Positions 54,106-62,333 of a DNA stretch of 64,000 bases are shown here, piece after piece. The DNA lies in assembly GCA_902790595.1 (NCBI GenBank), contig CADASL010000001.1:310001-374000 (forward strand). Reading direction: 5' to 3'. The translations under genes were made by a program, and so were the position numbers. The notes beneath the pieces were generated by a model, which made no database searches, was not told the origin of the DNA, and was given only the letters and a program-made list of their open reading frames with translations. The stretch comes from an uncultured Bacteroidales bacterium. Its GTDB lineage: Bacteria > Bacteroidota > Bacteroidia > Bacteroidales > SZUA-534. The first letter of the stretch is position 1. Each line of letters opens with the position of its first letter.

Positions 54106-55161
54106 ATGAAACGCTTTTCACTTTTAGCTGCAATTGCTGCACTGACAACATTGTTTATCGCTTCGTGCGAAAAAGATGATAATGAGCCAGAGAACACTAC
54201 TGAGGGAATTGTTTCGGCATTCTTTCCTACCGGCTTCGGCGACAAAACAGTTGCCGCGTGGTACACCAGCACCGAGCACAAAAGCAAAGATACTTACGAC
54301 ACCGAGAGCGTCACGGCTGTATATCTGTTTTCCGACAACACTTACCTTGTAACTTACAGCAAAGTAGCTGAATACAAAGAGACCAAAGAGATTGAAGTTC
54401 GCGACAAGAAAATCACGGCTAGTGGCAAATACGAGTTCAAATCGGGCGATTACACCAATGGTGAAGCCGTTGTTTACATCGATGGCCAGCCCTGTGAACT
54501 GACAATCGCGGGCGGTCAGTTCTCAATTATGGATGGAACATTCATCAAACAAGACAACAAGAAGATTCCTGCGGCATCGGAAGGAACGGAAAACGATTCG
54601 GGAGACAATCAATCGGGCGATAATAATCAGTCAGGAGACAACAATCAATCCGGTGACAATAAACAGTCGGGAGATAATAATCAGTCTGGCGACAAGAACC
54701 AATCTGGAGACAACAATCAGTCAGGGGATAATAATCAATCTGGCAACAACAACCAGTCTGGGGATAATAATCAATCTGGCGGAAAAGAGACCGGTTTGCC
54801 GAAAACTTTGGAGGCCTTCTTCCCTACAGCCTACTCCTCGAAAACGGTTGCCGCGTGGTATTCGTACACCAACGTTGAGAAAGACCGGATTAAGACTCAA
54901 GCAGTTTTCCTTTTCACCGACAACACTGTGGTGGTTACAAAACACAAAGTGAAAGCCGATGGTTCCGTTGAAAAAGAGATTGATTTTGAGGGCACATTCA
55001 CACTTACCGAAGGCGATTACACAAATGGTAAGGCCAATGTCAGCGATATGTTCGAAGCAGTCATTTCTGATGGAGTACTTACAGTTTCAACGGGCGAACC
55101 TGAAAGCTTTACCAAGCAAAACAACAGCGCCGTTCCTGCCGCAAGCAACGCAACAAACTAA
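54106..55161 (+). CDS. lipoprotein with duplicated domain joined by NQSGDN repeats
   Basis: No known family. The 351-residue protein has a lipoprotein signal (MKRFSLLAAIAALTTLFIAS, then Cys). Two homologous domains follow: about 30-155 (SAFFPTGFGDKTVAAWYTS ... GDYTNGEAV ... KIPAAS) and about 235-350 (EAFFPTAYSSKTVAAWYSY ... GDYTNGKAN ... AVPAAS). They are joined by about ten NQSGDN-type hexapeptide repeats (54601-54780). Start 54106 is preceded by AAAGGAGG, a Shine-Dalgarno sequence that is rare in this phylum. A terminator follows. Confidence 0.75.
   Translation: MKRFSLLAAIAALTTLFIASCEKDDNEPENTTEGIVSAFFPTGFGDKTVAAWYTSTEHKSKDTYDTESVTAVYLFSDNTYLVTYSKVAEYKETKEIEVRDKKITASGKYEFKSGDYTNGEAVVYIDGQPCELTIAGGQFSIMDGTFIKQDNKKIPAASEGTENDSGDNQSGDNNQSGDNNQSGDNKQSGDNNQSGDKNQSGDNNQSGDNNQSGNNNQSGDNNQSGGKETGLPKTLEAFFPTAYSSKTVAAWYSYTNVEKDRIKTQAVFLFTDNTVVVTKHKVKADGSVEKEIDFEGTFTLTEGDYTNGKANVSDMFEAVISDGVLTVSTGEPESFTKQNNSAVPAASNATN
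54601..54780 (+). repeat. in-frame 18-base tandem repeat (NQSGDN coding)
   Basis: About ten degenerate 18-base units of the form AATCAGTCNGGNGAYAAY, in frame within the lipoprotein gene and forming a flexible Asn/Gln/Ser/Gly/Asp linker. Confidence 0.85.
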
Positions 55162-55180
55162 AAGATAATTGTTTGCAACT

Positions 55181-55217
55181 AAAGAGAATATCCGCATTGG
55201 GTATTCTCTTTTTTTGT
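55181..55217 (+). terminator. lipoprotein gene terminator
   Basis: AGAGAATAT / GTATTCTCT hairpin followed by T7, 20 bases after the stop. Confidence 0.85.
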
Positions 55218-55232
55218 TTGGCACGATGGCAC

Positions 55233-55266
55233 AAAAAAAGCGAAGCCCTCTCCGACTTCGCTTTTT
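55233..55266 (-). terminator. ackA-pta terminator
   Basis: AAAGCGAAG / CTTCGCTTT hairpin followed by T on the minus strand, about 53 bases past the ackA stop. Confidence 0.8.
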
Positions 55267-55318
55267 CTATTATTCTGTTAATCAATTAATTCAATACCTC
55301 ACGCATTCAATTAATCAA

Positions 55319-56512
55319 TTATTTAACTATTCTCACCGTTTCCATTGCAATGGCCAGCTCCTCGTTTGTCGGAATTACCATCACTTTGACTTTCGACGCA
55401 GGTGTTGAGATTACAACCTCCTCGCCGCGGATTTGGTTCTTGGTGTTGCTGATTTTGACGCCAAGGTAGCCCAGATAGTCGCAGATTGCCTTGCGGGCGG
55501 CACCGTTGTTCTCGCCCAGACCAGCGGTAAAGGCGATTGCATCAACGCCGTTCATTGCAGCTACGTAACTGCCAATGTATTTGGCCACGCGGTAGATAAA
55601 GCAGTCGAAGGCGATTTTTGCGCGCTCGTTGCCAGCCTTGGCGGCGGCCTCAAGGTCGCGGAAATCGCTCGACACGCCCGACACGCCCAGCACACCCGAT
55701 TTCTTGTTCAGAATGTTCAGAACATCGTCGACCGAGCGTTTCTCCTTGTTGGCAATATACTGAACCACAGCAGGGTCCACATCGCCGCTGCGGGTACCCA
55801 TCACCAAGCCCTCGAGCGGTGTCAGGCCCATACTCGTATCAACGCACTTGCCACCAACAACAGCCGAAATGCTTGCGCCGTTGCCCAGGTGAGCCACAAT
55901 CACTTTCGATTTCTTCTTGTCGAGTTTGCCGAACTCAATGGCGCGGCCCGAAACGTACCAGTGGCTTGTTCCGTGGAAGCCGTACTTGCGAATGGCGTAT
56001 TTCTCGTAATACTCATACGGAAGCGAGTAGAGATAAGCCTTGACGGGCATTGTTTGGTGGAAGGCGGTGTCGAACACGGCCACCTGCGGGGTGTTGCCCA
56101 TCAGAGCCTCGCAAGCCTCAATGCCAATCAGGTTGGCAGGGTTGTGAAGCGGACCAAGGTCGAAGCACTCGCGGATAACGCGTTTCACATCGTCGTTAAT
56201 CAGAATCGAGCCGCTGTAATACTTGCCGCCGTGCAGCACGCGGTGGCCAACGGCCTGAATCTCATCCATACTTGTCACCACGCCGTATTTCGCGTCAAGC
56301 AGAGCGTCCATCACCAGTTTGACGGCTGCCTTGTGGTCGGGCATCGGCTGATTGACAACCAGTTGCTCCTTCCCTGTCGGCTTGTGCGTGAGCGACGAAC
56401 CTTCGATTCCGATTTTCTCGCAAATGCCCTTTGCCAGGACACTGCGGGTGTTCATATCAATGAGTTGATATTTGAGCGACGAACTGCCGCAATTCAATAC
56501 TAATACGTTCAT
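55319..56512 (-). CDS. ackA: acetate kinase
   Basis: Converts acetyl phosphate and ADP to acetate and ATP; cytoplasmic, main acetate route with Pta. The 397 residues match the family: [19 protein letters not shown] (phosphate 1), [34 protein letters not shown] and FTAGLGENN (adenosine). The ATG is 3 bases from the pta stop, so the two genes form an operon. Confidence 0.97.
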   Translation of the reverse strand: MNVLVLNCGSSSLKYQLIDMNTRSVLAKGICEKIGIEGSSLTHKPTGKEQLVVNQPMPDHKAAVKLVMDALLDAKYGVVTSMDEIQAVGHRVLHGGKYYSGSILINDDVKRVIRECFDLGPLHNPANLIGIEACEALMGNTPQVAVFDTAFHQTMPVKAYLYSLPYEYYEKYAIRKYGFHGTSHWYVSGRAIEFGKLDKKKSKVIVAHLGNGASISAVVGGKCVDTSMGLTPLEGLVMGTRSGDVDPAVVQYIANKEKRSVDDVLNILNKKSGVLGVSGVSSDFRDLEAAAKAGNERAKIAFDCFIYRVAKYIGSYVAAMNGVDAIAFTAGLGENNGAARKAICDYLGYLGVKISNTKNQIRGEEVVISTPASKVKVMVIPTNEELAIAMETVRIVK

Positions 56513-56515
56513 AAC

Positions 56516-57526
56516 TTATTGATTTAAAGCGATTGCCTGATTGCAGGTTATTGCAATTACGTTGACCACATCCTCAACAGAGCAGCCGCGTGAAAGGTCG
56601 TTGATTGGTGCGGCCATACCTTGCAGAATCGGGCCGTAAGCCTCGGCGTTGCCCAAACGCTGAACAAGTTTGTAGCAGATATTGCCCGTTTCGAGCGACG
56701 GGAACACCAGCACGTTGGCCTTGCCGGCAATGTCGCTGCCTGGGGCCTTCTTTGCGGCCACGCCCGGAACAATGGCGGCATCAGCCTGAAGCTCACCGTC
56801 GATATCCAGTTCGGGCGCCATCTCTTTGGCGATTTTTGTAGCCTCAATCACCTTGTCAACAACCTCGTGCTTTGCGCTGCCTTTGGTCGAGAAACTCAGG
56901 ATAGCCACCTTCGGCTCCTTGATTCCAGCAATGGCTTTGGCGGTTTTGCCAGCCTCAACGGCAATCTGTGCCAGTTCCTGCGCTGTGGGCACGGGAAGCA
57001 CGGCGCAGTCGGCAAACACCATAATACCGTCCTGACCATACGTTTTGTCTTTCAGCACCATAACAAACGCGCCTGAAACGCACGAAATGCCAGGTTTTGT
57101 CTTAACTATCTGAAAAGCAGGACGAAGCACGTCGCCAGTAGCGTTGTCGGCACCAGCAACCTCGCCTTTGGCCATACCCACCTTCACCATCATCGCGCCC
57201 AGATAGAGCGGATTCTTGAGCAGACGGGCGGCCTCTTCGGGCGTCATACCTTTGTTCTTGCGCAGTTCAACCAGTTTGTCGATAAACTCCTGCTTGCGCG
57301 GGTGGTCCTCAGGGTCAACAATCTGCGCTTTCGCGATATTCTTCAATCCGAAATCGGCTGCTTTCTTCTCCAGTTCGGCCTTGTTGCCAATCAGAATAAT
57401 GTCGGCAATGCCCTGTTCGATAACTGCGTCGGCGGCCTTAATGGTGCGCTCCTCGTAGCCTTCGGGCAGAACAATTGTCTGCTTCTGCCGCTTGGCGTTC
57501 TCTTTGATTTGCTCTAAAAGATTCAT
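56516..57526 (-). CDS. pta: phosphate acetyltransferase
   Basis: Interconverts acetyl-CoA and acetyl phosphate. Start 57526 (MNLLEQIKENAKRQKQTIVL) gives 336 residues, the short Pta form without the N-terminal regulatory domain; the frame to 57571 has no similarity. Visible motifs: VLPEGYEERTIKAADAV and VFPSLETGNICYKLVQRLG, with PILQGMAAPINDLSRGCS at the C-terminus. A -7 element lies about 35 bases upstream. ackA follows immediately. Confidence 0.96.
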   Translation of the reverse strand: MNLLEQIKENAKRQKQTIVLPEGYEERTIKAADAVIEQGIADIILIGNKAELEKKAADFGLKNIAKAQIVDPEDHPRKQEFIDKLVELRKNKGMTPEEAARLLKNPLYLGAMMVKVGMAKGEVAGADNATGDVLRPAFQIVKTKPGISCVSGAFVMVLKDKTYGQDGIMVFADCAVLPVPTAQELAQIAVEAGKTAKAIAGIKEPKVAILSFSTKGSAKHEVVDKVIEATKIAKEMAPELDIDGELQADAAIVPGVAAKKAPGSDIAGKANVLVFPSLETGNICYKLVQRLGNAEAYGPILQGMAAPINDLSRGCSVEDVVNVIAITCNQAIALNQ

Positions 57527-57559
57527 ATTGTTATGTTTAAAAATTACGTTCAATGCCGA

Positions 57560-57567
57560 CAAACATA
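57560..57567 (-). promoter_or_regulatory. -7 element of the pta-ackA operon
   Basis: Minus strand TATGTTTG, a perfect match, 33 bases before the pta ATG; supports the start at 57526. Confidence 0.6.
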
Positions 57568-57634
57568 CCAAATTTAGAGTATTTTTGTTATTCGGATAAC
57601 GAAAATATGTTTATTCACTAATTATCAATCGGAT

Positions 57635-58525
57635 ATGATTTGGGCTGACTACCTGACGAGTTACAAGAACTTTCTGAAGTTGGAAAAATCGCTTTCGGCA
57701 AACACCATCGAAGCCTATATGGCGGATATTCAGCGGTTTATCAACTTCTCGAAAGCGCCGTCGCCAGTCGACGTCAAGCCAATCGAAATCCGCGCCTTCA
57801 TTGACGAACTCGACGCCGACGACGGTATGAGCGCACACTCGCAGGCTCGGATTCTGTCGGGCATCAAATCGTTTTTCAAATACCTGCTGATTCACGACAT
57901 CATCGACTCCGACCCGTCGGAACTGATTGAGACACCGAAACTTAGCCGCAAATTGCCGACCGTGCTCTCACCCGAAGAGATTGACCAGTTGATTGAAGCC
58001 GTCGACCTTGACAGCGAAACGGGCTACCGCAACCGCGCCATTCTTGAGACGCTCTACGGCTGCGGAATGCGTGTTTCGGAACTTATCAATCTGCGAATCA
58101 CCGACTTGCACTTCGACGAGAGTTATGTGAAAATCAAAGGCAAGGGCAGCAAAGAGCGATTGGTTCCCGTGGGGCGCTGCGTGAAAGACGCCATCACGCT
58201 CTACATTCACAACTATCGCAACACATTGGATATCAATCGCAAAGACGAAAATATTCTGTTTCTGAACCGTCGCGGAAAGAAAATGACGCGCGTAATGGTT
58301 TTCACCATCATCAAAGACCTTGCCGCCAAAATCGGCCTAAAAAAGACCATCAGCCCGCACACGTTCCGCCACTCGTTTGCCACGCAACTGCTCGAAGGTG
58401 GCGCCGACCTGCGCGCCATTCAGGAAATGCTCGGCCACGAGTCAATCACCACCACCGAACTCTACACCCACCTCGACCGCGAATATCTGCGAGATACGAT
58501 TATGCGGTTCCATCCGCGGTCGTGA
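57635..58525 (+). CDS. xerD: tyrosine recombinase XerD
   Basis: Site-specific recombinase that resolves chromosome dimers at dif with XerC. The 296 residues match the family: SAM-like N-terminal domain (YLTSYKNFLKLEKSLSANT) and catalytic domain with Arg in TLYGCGMRVSELINL, Lys in IKGKGSKERLVPVG, HTFRHSFATQLLEGGADLR (His, Arg), LGHES (His) and the nucleophile Tyr in TTELYTHLD. It appears to be the housekeeping enzyme, not a phage integrase, despite the orphan gene next to it. Confidence 0.93.
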   Translation: MIWADYLTSYKNFLKLEKSLSANTIEAYMADIQRFINFSKAPSPVDVKPIEIRAFIDELDADDGMSAHSQARILSGIKSFFKYLLIHDIIDSDPSELIETPKLSRKLPTVLSPEEIDQLIEAVDLDSETGYRNRAILETLYGCGMRVSELINLRITDLHFDESYVKIKGKGSKERLVPVGRCVKDAITLYIHNYRNTLDINRKDENILFLNRRGKKMTRVMVFTIIKDLAAKIGLKKTISPHTFRHSFATQLLEGGADLRAIQEMLGHESITTTELYTHLDREYLRDTIMRFHPRS

Positions 58526-58557
58526 GATGCTGAATTTATTGGGTAAAAAACAGATAA

Positions 58558-59022
58558 ATGCAGAAAGACACCAAAATAGAGTTCGATTTTTTTGATGAAG
58601 AGTTGTATGAAAGGACTTTTTACGATGAAAAAAGCAAAGGTTATGTAGTTACAGAAGCCGCAAGATTACAAACCGCAAATCTTAACAAGCAAGAGAAGCA
58701 AAAATCTGATAAAGAAAAAGATATGTGCATCGTTTTTGCCAAAGCCGGGCATAAGATTGTCAGATTAGGCGAAAAACCTCGCGTTCCGTCCCCCGATGTT
58801 ATCTTCGACAACCAAAAGGCTGACTTAAAAAGAACCGGTAGCGCAAACAATATTGTAAAATACGCTGTTCACGCCATTCGCGAACAAGGCGCAGAGCAGA
58901 TTCTTTTTCAGTTCGATACAATGAACCGTAAGATTTTCAACGAATTAAAAAGATTAAGAAAAATGGGCATTCACGGTTATTATTTTATAACCAATTATGA
59001 ATCCGACATTTATCCATTCTAA
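58558..59022 (+). CDS. orphan nuclease-like protein (CdiA-CT tRNase-like, PD-D-x-K)
   Basis: A 154-residue protein, clearly AT-richer than xerD. The second half, VFAKAGHKIVRLGEKPR then SPDVIFDNQKADLKRT, has D80 and D89-L-K91, a PD-(D/E)XK-like active site as in CdiA C-terminal tRNase toxins and MuF toxins of Bacteroidota phages. No secretion signal, toxin carrier or evident immunity gene is present, so it looks like a displaced toxin module. It starts 32 bases after xerD and may use its transcript. Its function as a toxin is inferred from motif only. It meets a probable small RNA gene tail to tail. Confidence 0.6.
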   Translation: MQKDTKIEFDFFDEELYERTFYDEKSKGYVVTEAARLQTANLNKQEKQKSDKEKDMCIVFAKAGHKIVRLGEKPRVPSPDVIFDNQKADLKRTGSANNIVKYAVHAIREQGAEQILFQFDTMNRKIFNELKRLRKMGIHGYYFITNYESDIYPF

Positions 59023-59023
59023 C

Positions 59024-59099
59024 AAAAAAAACCGTTGATTGCTCAACGGCTTTACTTCCGGTGCTTATGCTGCATCGCAGGACTCGCCCCTTTGGAATG
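59024..59099 (-). ncRNA. probable small RNA (about 75 nt)
   Basis: Minus strand: a perfect -7 element TATATTTG (59112-59105), then a GC-richer segment with self-complementary stretches (GGGGCGAGTCCTGCGATGC; GCATAAGCACCGGAAG), ending in the terminator hairpin CCGTTGA-GCAA-TCAACGG and T8 (59031-59024). No start codon with a sensible frame is present. The unit has promoter, body and terminator at the right distances. No known RNA family was recognised. Confidence 0.5.
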
Positions 59100-59104
59100 C
59101 AATG

Positions 59105-59112
59105 CAAATATA
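59105..59112 (-). promoter_or_regulatory. -7 element of the small RNA
   Basis: Minus strand TATATTTG. A GTTG lies 16 bases further upstream instead of a TTTG at 19, so the -33 part is weak. Confidence 0.5.
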
Positions 59113-59485
59113 CAAAAATTCTTTATTTCAACCGTTTATGCTTCAAAAAAAAGTGAACGACTATTGCGTACACAATAGTCAGGACTCAACATACCAGCCA
59201 AAAGCACACTGCATACTTGCAGATTTTCGAAAGATAATCCGTTTGTTGACCACAATTATATTATGGTACATTAATATATTTTATAACACACTTTCTTCCT
59301 GCAAAGCCAGATTTATTCTACATAAAACATTCACTTTCAATACATCTAAATCATTCTCAAAATATTTTTCTACGAAAATCACTTAAAAGAATTTATTTGA
59401 AGAGTTCGGCTCGCTTTTTGTTTATTTCGGCTTATATTTGCGGCAAAAAGGCAAAATATAGTTATAACTTTTTAAAATATTAATT
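59113..59485. other. AT-rich intergenic region upstream of pckA
   Basis: No gene seen. It contains the pckA -7 element at 59433 and otherwise AT-rich sequence between the small RNA and pckA. Confidence 0.4.
59433..59440 (+). promoter_or_regulatory. -7 element of the pckA promoter
   Basis: TATATTTG, a perfect match, 46 bases before the pckA ATG. Confidence 0.6.
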
Positions 59486-61099
59486 ATGAGTAATTTAGAT
59501 TTAACGAAGTACGGCATTACAGGCTCAACTGTAATCGCACACAACCCTTCTTACGACGAACTCTACAAGGCAGAAATCAATCCTGCTCTTGAAGGTTACG
59601 AAAAAGGTCAGGAAACTGAACTTGGCGCAGTTAACGTTATGACTGGCATCTTCACTGGCCGCTCGCCGAAGGACAAATACATTGTTGACAACGACGAGAG
59701 CCACAACAACGTTTGGTGGACATCGGACGCTTACAAGAACGACAACCACCCAATGAGCGAAGACGTTTGGAACAAGGTTAAGGAAATCGCAAAGAAAGAA
59801 CTTTCAAATAAGAAACTTTATGTTGTCGACGCTTTCTGCGGCGCCAACGAAGCAACCCGTCTTGCTGTCCGCTTCATTGTTGAAGTTGCCTGGCAGGCTC
59901 ACTTTGTTGAGAATATGTTCATCCGCCCGACTGCAGAAGAGTTGAAGAACTTCGAGCCTAACTTCGTTATCTACAACGCATCGAAGGCTAAAGTTGACAA
60001 CTTCAAAGAACTCGGCCTGAACTCTGAGACTTGCGTTGCTTTCAACACCAAGAGCCGCGAGCAGGTTATCATCAACACCTGGTACGGTGGTGAAATGAAG
60101 AAGGGTATGTTCTCAATGCAGAACTACTACCTGCCTTTGAAGGGCATCGCATCAATGCACTGCTCGGCCAACACCGATATGGAAGGCAAGAACACCGCTA
60201 TCTTCTTCGGTTTGTCAGGAACTGGCAAGACCACCCTTTCAACCGACCCGAAACGTCTGCTCATCGGCGACGACGAGCACGGCTGGGACGACGAAGGCGT
60301 GTTCAACCTCGAAGGCGGCTGCTACGCTAAGGTTATCAACCTTTCGAAAGAGAACGAGCCCGACATCTACGGCGCCATCAAACGCGACGCTCTTCTTGAG
60401 AACGTTACTGTTGACAAGAACGGCAAAATCGATTTCGCTGACAAGAGCGTGACCGAGAACACCCGCGTTTCTTACCCAATCGACCACATCAAGAACATTG
60501 TTAAGAAAGTTGCTGGCAAGAGCGCAGGTCCTGCTGCTAAGAACGTTATCTTCCTTTCGGCTGACGCATTCGGCGTTCTGCCTCCTGTTTCAATCCTGAC
60601 TCCTGAGCAGACTCAATACTACTTCCTGAGTGGCTTCACCGCAAAACTGGCTGGTACTGAGCGTGGTATCACCGAGCCGACTCCGACATTCTCGGCTTGC
60701 TTCGGTCAGGCATTCCTCGAGTTGCACCCGACAAAATACGCTGAAGAGCTGGTTAAGAAAATGAAGAAATCGGGCGCCAAGGCTTACCTGGTTAACACTG
60801 GTTGGAACGGTACTGGCAAACGTATCTCGATTCCTGACACCCGTGGTATCATCGACGCCATCCTCGACGGTTCAATCCTGAAGGCTGAGACCAAGAAGAT
60901 TCCGTTCTTCGACTTTGAAGTTCCGACCGCTCTGCCGAAAGTTAATCCTGCCATCCTCGACCCGCGCGACACTTACGCCAACGCATCGGAATGGGAAACT
61001 AAGGCAAAAGACCTGGCTGGCCGCTTCATCAAGAACTTCGAGAAGTACACAACCAACGAAGCTGGCAAGGCTCTGGTTGCCGCTGGTCCGAAATTGTAA
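59486..61099 (+). CDS. pckA: phosphoenolpyruvate carboxykinase (ATP)
   Basis: Interconverts oxaloacetate and PEP with ATP/ADP. In succinate-forming Bacteroidota it often fixes CO2 onto PEP, making ATP. The 537 residues match the family: [14 protein letters not shown] (substrate Arg), P-loop [14 protein letters not shown], metal-binding [11 protein letters not shown], and [13 protein letters not shown]. Codon use is distinctly different from neighbours (many GCT/GTT and CTG), typical of a highly expressed gene. It has its own promoter and a strong terminator. Confidence 0.97.
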   Translation: MSNLDLTKYGITGSTVIAHNPSYDELYKAEINPALEGYEKGQETELGAVNVMTGIFTGRSPKDKYIVDNDESHNNVWWTSDAYKNDNHPMSEDVWNKVKEIAKKELSNKKLYVVDAFCGANEATRLAVRFIVEVAWQAHFVENMFIRPTAEELKNFEPNFVIYNASKAKVDNFKELGLNSETCVAFNTKSREQVIINTWYGGEMKKGMFSMQNYYLPLKGIASMHCSANTDMEGKNTAIFFGLSGTGKTTLSTDPKRLLIGDDEHGWDDEGVFNLEGGCYAKVINLSKENEPDIYGAIKRDALLENVTVDKNGKIDFADKSVTENTRVSYPIDHIKNIVKKVAGKSAGPAAKNVIFLSADAFGVLPPVSILTPEQTQYYFLSGFTAKLAGTERGITEPTPTFSACFGQAFLELHPTKYAEELVKKMKKSGAKAYLVNTGWNGTGKRISIPDTRGIIDAILDGSILKAETKKIPFFDFEVPTALPKVNPAILDPRDTYANASEWETKAKDLAGRFIKNFEKYTTNEAGKALVAAGPKL

Positions 61100-61125
61100 T
61101 TCATATTACAAAAATATTTATTCAG

Positions 61126-61152
61126 AAACCCTGCCGTTTGGCGGGGTTTTTG
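61126..61152 (+). terminator. pckA terminator
   Basis: A ten-pair hairpin (AAACCCTGCC with GGCGGGGTTT, loop GTTT) followed by T-rich sequence, 27 bases after the stop. Confidence 0.9.
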
Positions 61153-61239
61153 TTTATGGATTATTCTGTAAAGGGGAACGAGTAAAGTGTAAAGTTTGAA
61201 GTTGAGTGGGTTGAAAAGGTTTAGAAAGTTGAAAAATTC

Positions 61240-61365
61240 TAGCAACGAAGCGCTAAACCTACTAAACTTTAAACCTGTTAAACAGCGCAGCGTTTCAACT
61301 TTAAACTAAACACTTAAACTTTAAACTAAACTTTCTAAACAGCGAAGCGCTAAACTTTAAACATT
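61240..61365. repeat. word-like repeats CTAAACTTTAAAC
   Basis: The stretch before plsY is built from variants of CTAAACTTTAAAC and AGCGAAGCGCTAAAC. One of several such low-complexity intergenic stretches in the window. Confidence 0.7.
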
Positions 61366-61368
61366 AAA

Positions 61369-62007
61369 ATGAACGAATATATTTTGTGCGGAATATTATG
61401 TCTGGCAGCCTATCTGATTGGCTCCATTCCGACGGCTGTGTGGCTTGGCAAGGGCATCTATGGAATCGACGTGCGCGAGCACGGAAGCGGCAACGCGGGA
61501 ACAACCAACACCATCAGGGTTTTGGGAACCCGACCTGGGCTGATTGTCTTTGCCATCGATATGCTGAAAGGCTTGCTGGCAGTGTGTCTGGTTCATTTTT
61601 CTGGATATGAGTGCGGCACAGAGCCGTTTGTCAACCTGCAACTGCTGCTTGGCGTCTGCGCCGTTCTGGGGCACATCTTCCCACTCTACGCGCATTTCAA
61701 AGGCGGCAAAGGCGTGGCCACGCTGCTGGGCATTGCCATCGCGCTCAGTCCGCTGGCGGCGCTGGCTTGCTTCGGGGTGTTTGTTGTTGTGCTGATTATC
61801 AGCAAATATGTGTCGCTAGGCTCAATGCTTGGCGGACTCACCTTCCCCATTATGATTATCGGCGTGCTGCAAATTCGCATCGTGTCGCTAATGGTGTTTG
61901 CGGTGGCTGTTGGCGTGCTGCTCATCATCACCCATAGAAAGAACATTGTCAGGCTGATACACCACGAAGAGAATAAGTTTTCGTTTACAAAGCGATGTGA
62001 GAAATAA
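61369..62007 (+). CDS. plsY: glycerol-3-phosphate acyltransferase PlsY
   Basis: Inner-membrane enzyme that moves an acyl group from acyl phosphate to glycerol-3-phosphate, first step of phospholipid synthesis. The 212 residues contain at least five hydrophobic helices. Motifs: LIGSIPTAVWLGK, EHGSGNAGTTNTIRVLG and GHIFPLYAHFKGGKGVATLL. A terminator lies about 73 bases downstream. Confidence 0.95.
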   Translation: MNEYILCGILCLAAYLIGSIPTAVWLGKGIYGIDVREHGSGNAGTTNTIRVLGTRPGLIVFAIDMLKGLLAVCLVHFSGYECGTEPFVNLQLLLGVCAVLGHIFPLYAHFKGGKGVATLLGIAIALSPLAALACFGVFVVVLIISKYVSLGSMLGGLTFPIMIIGVLQIRIVSLMVFAVAVGVLLIITHRKNIVRLIHHEENKFSFTKRCEK

Positions 62008-62078
62008 ATTTTGAATTACGAATTAGGAATTACGAGTTACGAATTAGGAATTTGAATGGTTTTTCTCGGATTTTATAA

Positions 62079-62107
62079 GGCATCACAGAATTGTGGTGCT
62101 TTTTTTT
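62079..62107 (+). terminator. plsY terminator
   Basis: GCATCAC / GTGGTGC hairpin followed by T8. Confidence 0.75.
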
Positions 62108-62280
62108 GCGATATGCGTGATAATAATGAAACCGGTTCAATAGACTGACTATCAAAACATTATCAGCAAAGACCATTTGGATTATAAAGTATTATGTTAC
62201 GATTTTTAAAATTTAGGCACTAAAAATTTGCATTTTATAATCAAAATTTAAATAATACTGTGAAATTAATCGGAAAATCT

Positions 62281-62310
62281 ATTGTTTTTTGATTTTTGTT
62301 GATACCTTTG
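62281..62310 (+). promoter_or_regulatory. asnA promoter (ATTG-N18-TACCTTTG)
   Basis: ATTG at 62281-62284, an 18-base spacer and a perfect -7 TACCTTTG at 62303-62310; the transcript would start about 18 bases before the ATG at 62334, excluding the in-frame ATG at 62289. Confidence 0.75.
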
Positions 62311-62333
62311 GCGCCACAAATAAAAACCGGAAA

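Larger units (their letters stand above)
62008..62333. other. intergenic region plsY-asnA
   Basis: No gene seen. It holds GAATTACGAATTAGGAATTACGA word repeats in pieces (62010-62052), the plsY terminator (62079-62107) and the asnA promoter (62281-62310). Confidence 0.6.

Noticed and set aside
54601..54780. CRISPR array
   Set aside because: The 18-base repeats have no spacers and are in frame within a lipoprotein gene.
55433..56503. A 356-codon open frame opposite ackA
   Set aside because: Antisense shadow of acetate kinase with no protein-like motif.
57635..58525. Phage or integrative element integrase
   Set aside because: Length and motifs fit housekeeping XerD; no att repeats, excisionase or other mobile genes are adjacent.
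59039..59110. tRNA fragment or attachment site
   Set aside because: GGACTCGCCCC resembles a T-arm, but no cloverleaf can be drawn, and a -7 element and terminator on the minus strand explain the stretch better.
59039..59386. A 115-codon open frame upstream of pckA
   Set aside because: AT-rich, no motif, starts inside the probable small RNA gene and covers the promoter-proximal spacer.
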